A stretch of DNA of 6,545 nucleotides from an uncultured Spirochaetaceae bacterium (GTDB lineage Bacteria; Spirochaetota; Spirochaetia; Sphaerochaetales; Sphaerochaetaceae), in assembly GCA_947630635.1 (NCBI GenBank), contig CANRIJ010000083.1, forward strand, positions 1 through 6,545, in the 5' to 3' direction. The translations under genes and the position numbers were made by a program. Positions 5,868 to 6,545 of the stretch are shown piece by piece. The stretch's first letter is position 1. Each line of letters opens with the position of its first letter. Under the pieces are notes generated by a model that was not told the DNA's origin, searched no databases, and worked only from the letters and a program-made list of their open reading frames with translations.

Positions 5868-6545
5868 TTATAGGCTTGCGCTCTCCCATGAGCTTGTTGG
5901 TGGAAGCTGTGCTCTGGTAGCGGTTCCGCCTGAGTTTGCAACAGTTGTGACGCTTTGAGAGAGCCATACAAAGAATTCTCTGAAATTGACTGACCCCAGT
6001 CTTTTTGCCTCTCTTCCGCTTATTCTCGTCAGCTCGTTCATATTGGAGCTTGTGTCTATTGCAACTGCAAAGGAGTTCAGCTTTTTGCCCTCCAATAGCT
6101 CGTTTACTCTTCTTACAGCGTTCTCGAAGACCATTGGAGATCCGTTTGCCTCTCCATCTGACATTATCACAAGCCAAGGCTGGAAGTAGGTGACACCCTC
6201 TCTCTTATAGAAGTCCTTTCTGTCATTGAGCATATCCAGTGCGAGCATAACGCCCTCTCCCATTGGGGTGCTTCCGGCTGCCCTAAGCTCTGGAACTATG
6301 GCGTTCTGAATGGGTGTGAAGTCCAGTTCGCGCTGAGCACCCATTGCGCCAAAGCTTACAATTGCAATGTCCGCTGCCATGGAGGCTCTCTCATCCTCTT
6401 TGACTGCTGATATGAATTCCTTTATACCTCGATTTAGGTTGCCTATTCTGTCATCTACGCTCATAGAGCCACTGACGTCAAGGCAGAGGCATATGGGAAC
6501 CCTCTCGACTCCGCTGCTGATTATCTCTTCATCCAAGAGCGGAAG
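5868..6545 (-). CDS. TerY/YegL-like von Willebrand factor A domain protein, 5' end probably beyond window
   Basis: A single vWA domain spanning nearly the whole protein. Numbering from a possible TTG start at 6536, the metal-ion-dependent adhesion site is complete: DVSGS at 20-24, T90 in GSTPMG, and D127 in VIMSDGE. The C-terminal part (EFFVWLSQSV, then a Gly/Thr-rich linker and QLPP) resembles the ending of TerY/YegL proteins. There is no signal peptide or membrane segment, so a cytoplasmic adaptor is likely. In this family the vWA protein is thought to be a partner of the neighbouring kinase and PP2C enzymes, perhaps as substrate or metal-dependent scaffold; that role is inference here. The reading frame stays open to the window edge, and no purine-rich ribosome binding site precedes the TTG, so the true start probably lies a few codons upstream, outside the window. 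Its TAA stop abuts the kinase ATG. The operon promoter is not visible. Confidence 0.88.
   Translation of the reverse strand, partial: LPLLDEEIISSGVERVPICLCLDVSGSMSVDDRIGNLNRGIKEFISAVKEDERASMAADIAIVSFGAMGAQRELDFTPIQNAIVPELRAAGSTPMGEGVMLALDMLNDRKDFYKREGVTYFQPWLVIMSDGEANGSPMVFENAVRRVNELLEGKKLNSFAVAIDTSSNMNELTRISGREAKRLGSVNFREFFVWLSQSVTTVANSGGTATRAQLPPTSSWESASL

Noticed and set aside
5857..6177. A 106-residue minus-strand open frame overlapping the vWA gene
   Set aside because: It is an out-of-frame reading of the vWA gene, rich in Lys and Arg, with no domain features.
1..6545. CRISPR array, tRNA or rRNA genes, insertion sequences
   Set aside because: I saw no regularly spaced repeats, no tRNA cloverleaf-like segment, no transposase and no terminal inverted repeats; the frequent CTCTC strings on the plus strand reflect the purine-rich codons of the minus-strand genes.

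Overview
The window shows one strand of bacterial-type coding DNA. All four recognisable genes are on the minus strand and read from the right edge toward the left edge. A near-consensus sigma70-type promoter (TTGACT, 17-base spacer, TAGAAT) and purine-rich Shine-Dalgarno sites support a bacterium. Arginine is often encoded by AGA/AGG. The species cannot be named from this window; a spirochaete-like lineage is only a weak impression from the shape of the PurD protein.

Right and centre (1135-6545): a tightly packed three-gene operon in the order vWA protein, protein kinase, PP2C phosphatase. The vWA stop codon abuts the kinase start, and the kinase stop overlaps the phosphatase start by one base. 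This is the kinase/phosphatase/vWA triad known as TerY-P, represented in E. coli by YegI/YegK/YegL and found in tellurite-resistance-type (Ter) stress systems. The kinase here is unusual: 1273 residues, with an N-terminal kinase domain, five four-cysteine zinc-ribbon modules in two clusters, a charged helical/coiled-coil region of roughly 430 residues, and four predicted membrane segments near the C-terminus. The likely picture is a membrane-anchored signalling kinase, reversed by the soluble PP2C enzyme and connected to a metal-dependent adhesion (MIDAS) vWA adaptor. The signal and substrates cannot be read from the sequence.

Gap (984-1134): 151 bases holding the promoter, a 5' leader of about 60 bases and the ribosome binding site of the next gene. 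No convincing intrinsic terminator follows the triad.

Left (1-983): the first 327 codons of a PurD-family phosphoribosylamine-glycine ligase, cut by the window edge. Its overall PurD framework is clear, but several signature motifs (N-terminal nucleotide-type loop, ATP-grasp glycine-rich loop, metal-binding segment) are strongly altered. It appears to be its own transcription unit, although read-through from the triad is possible.
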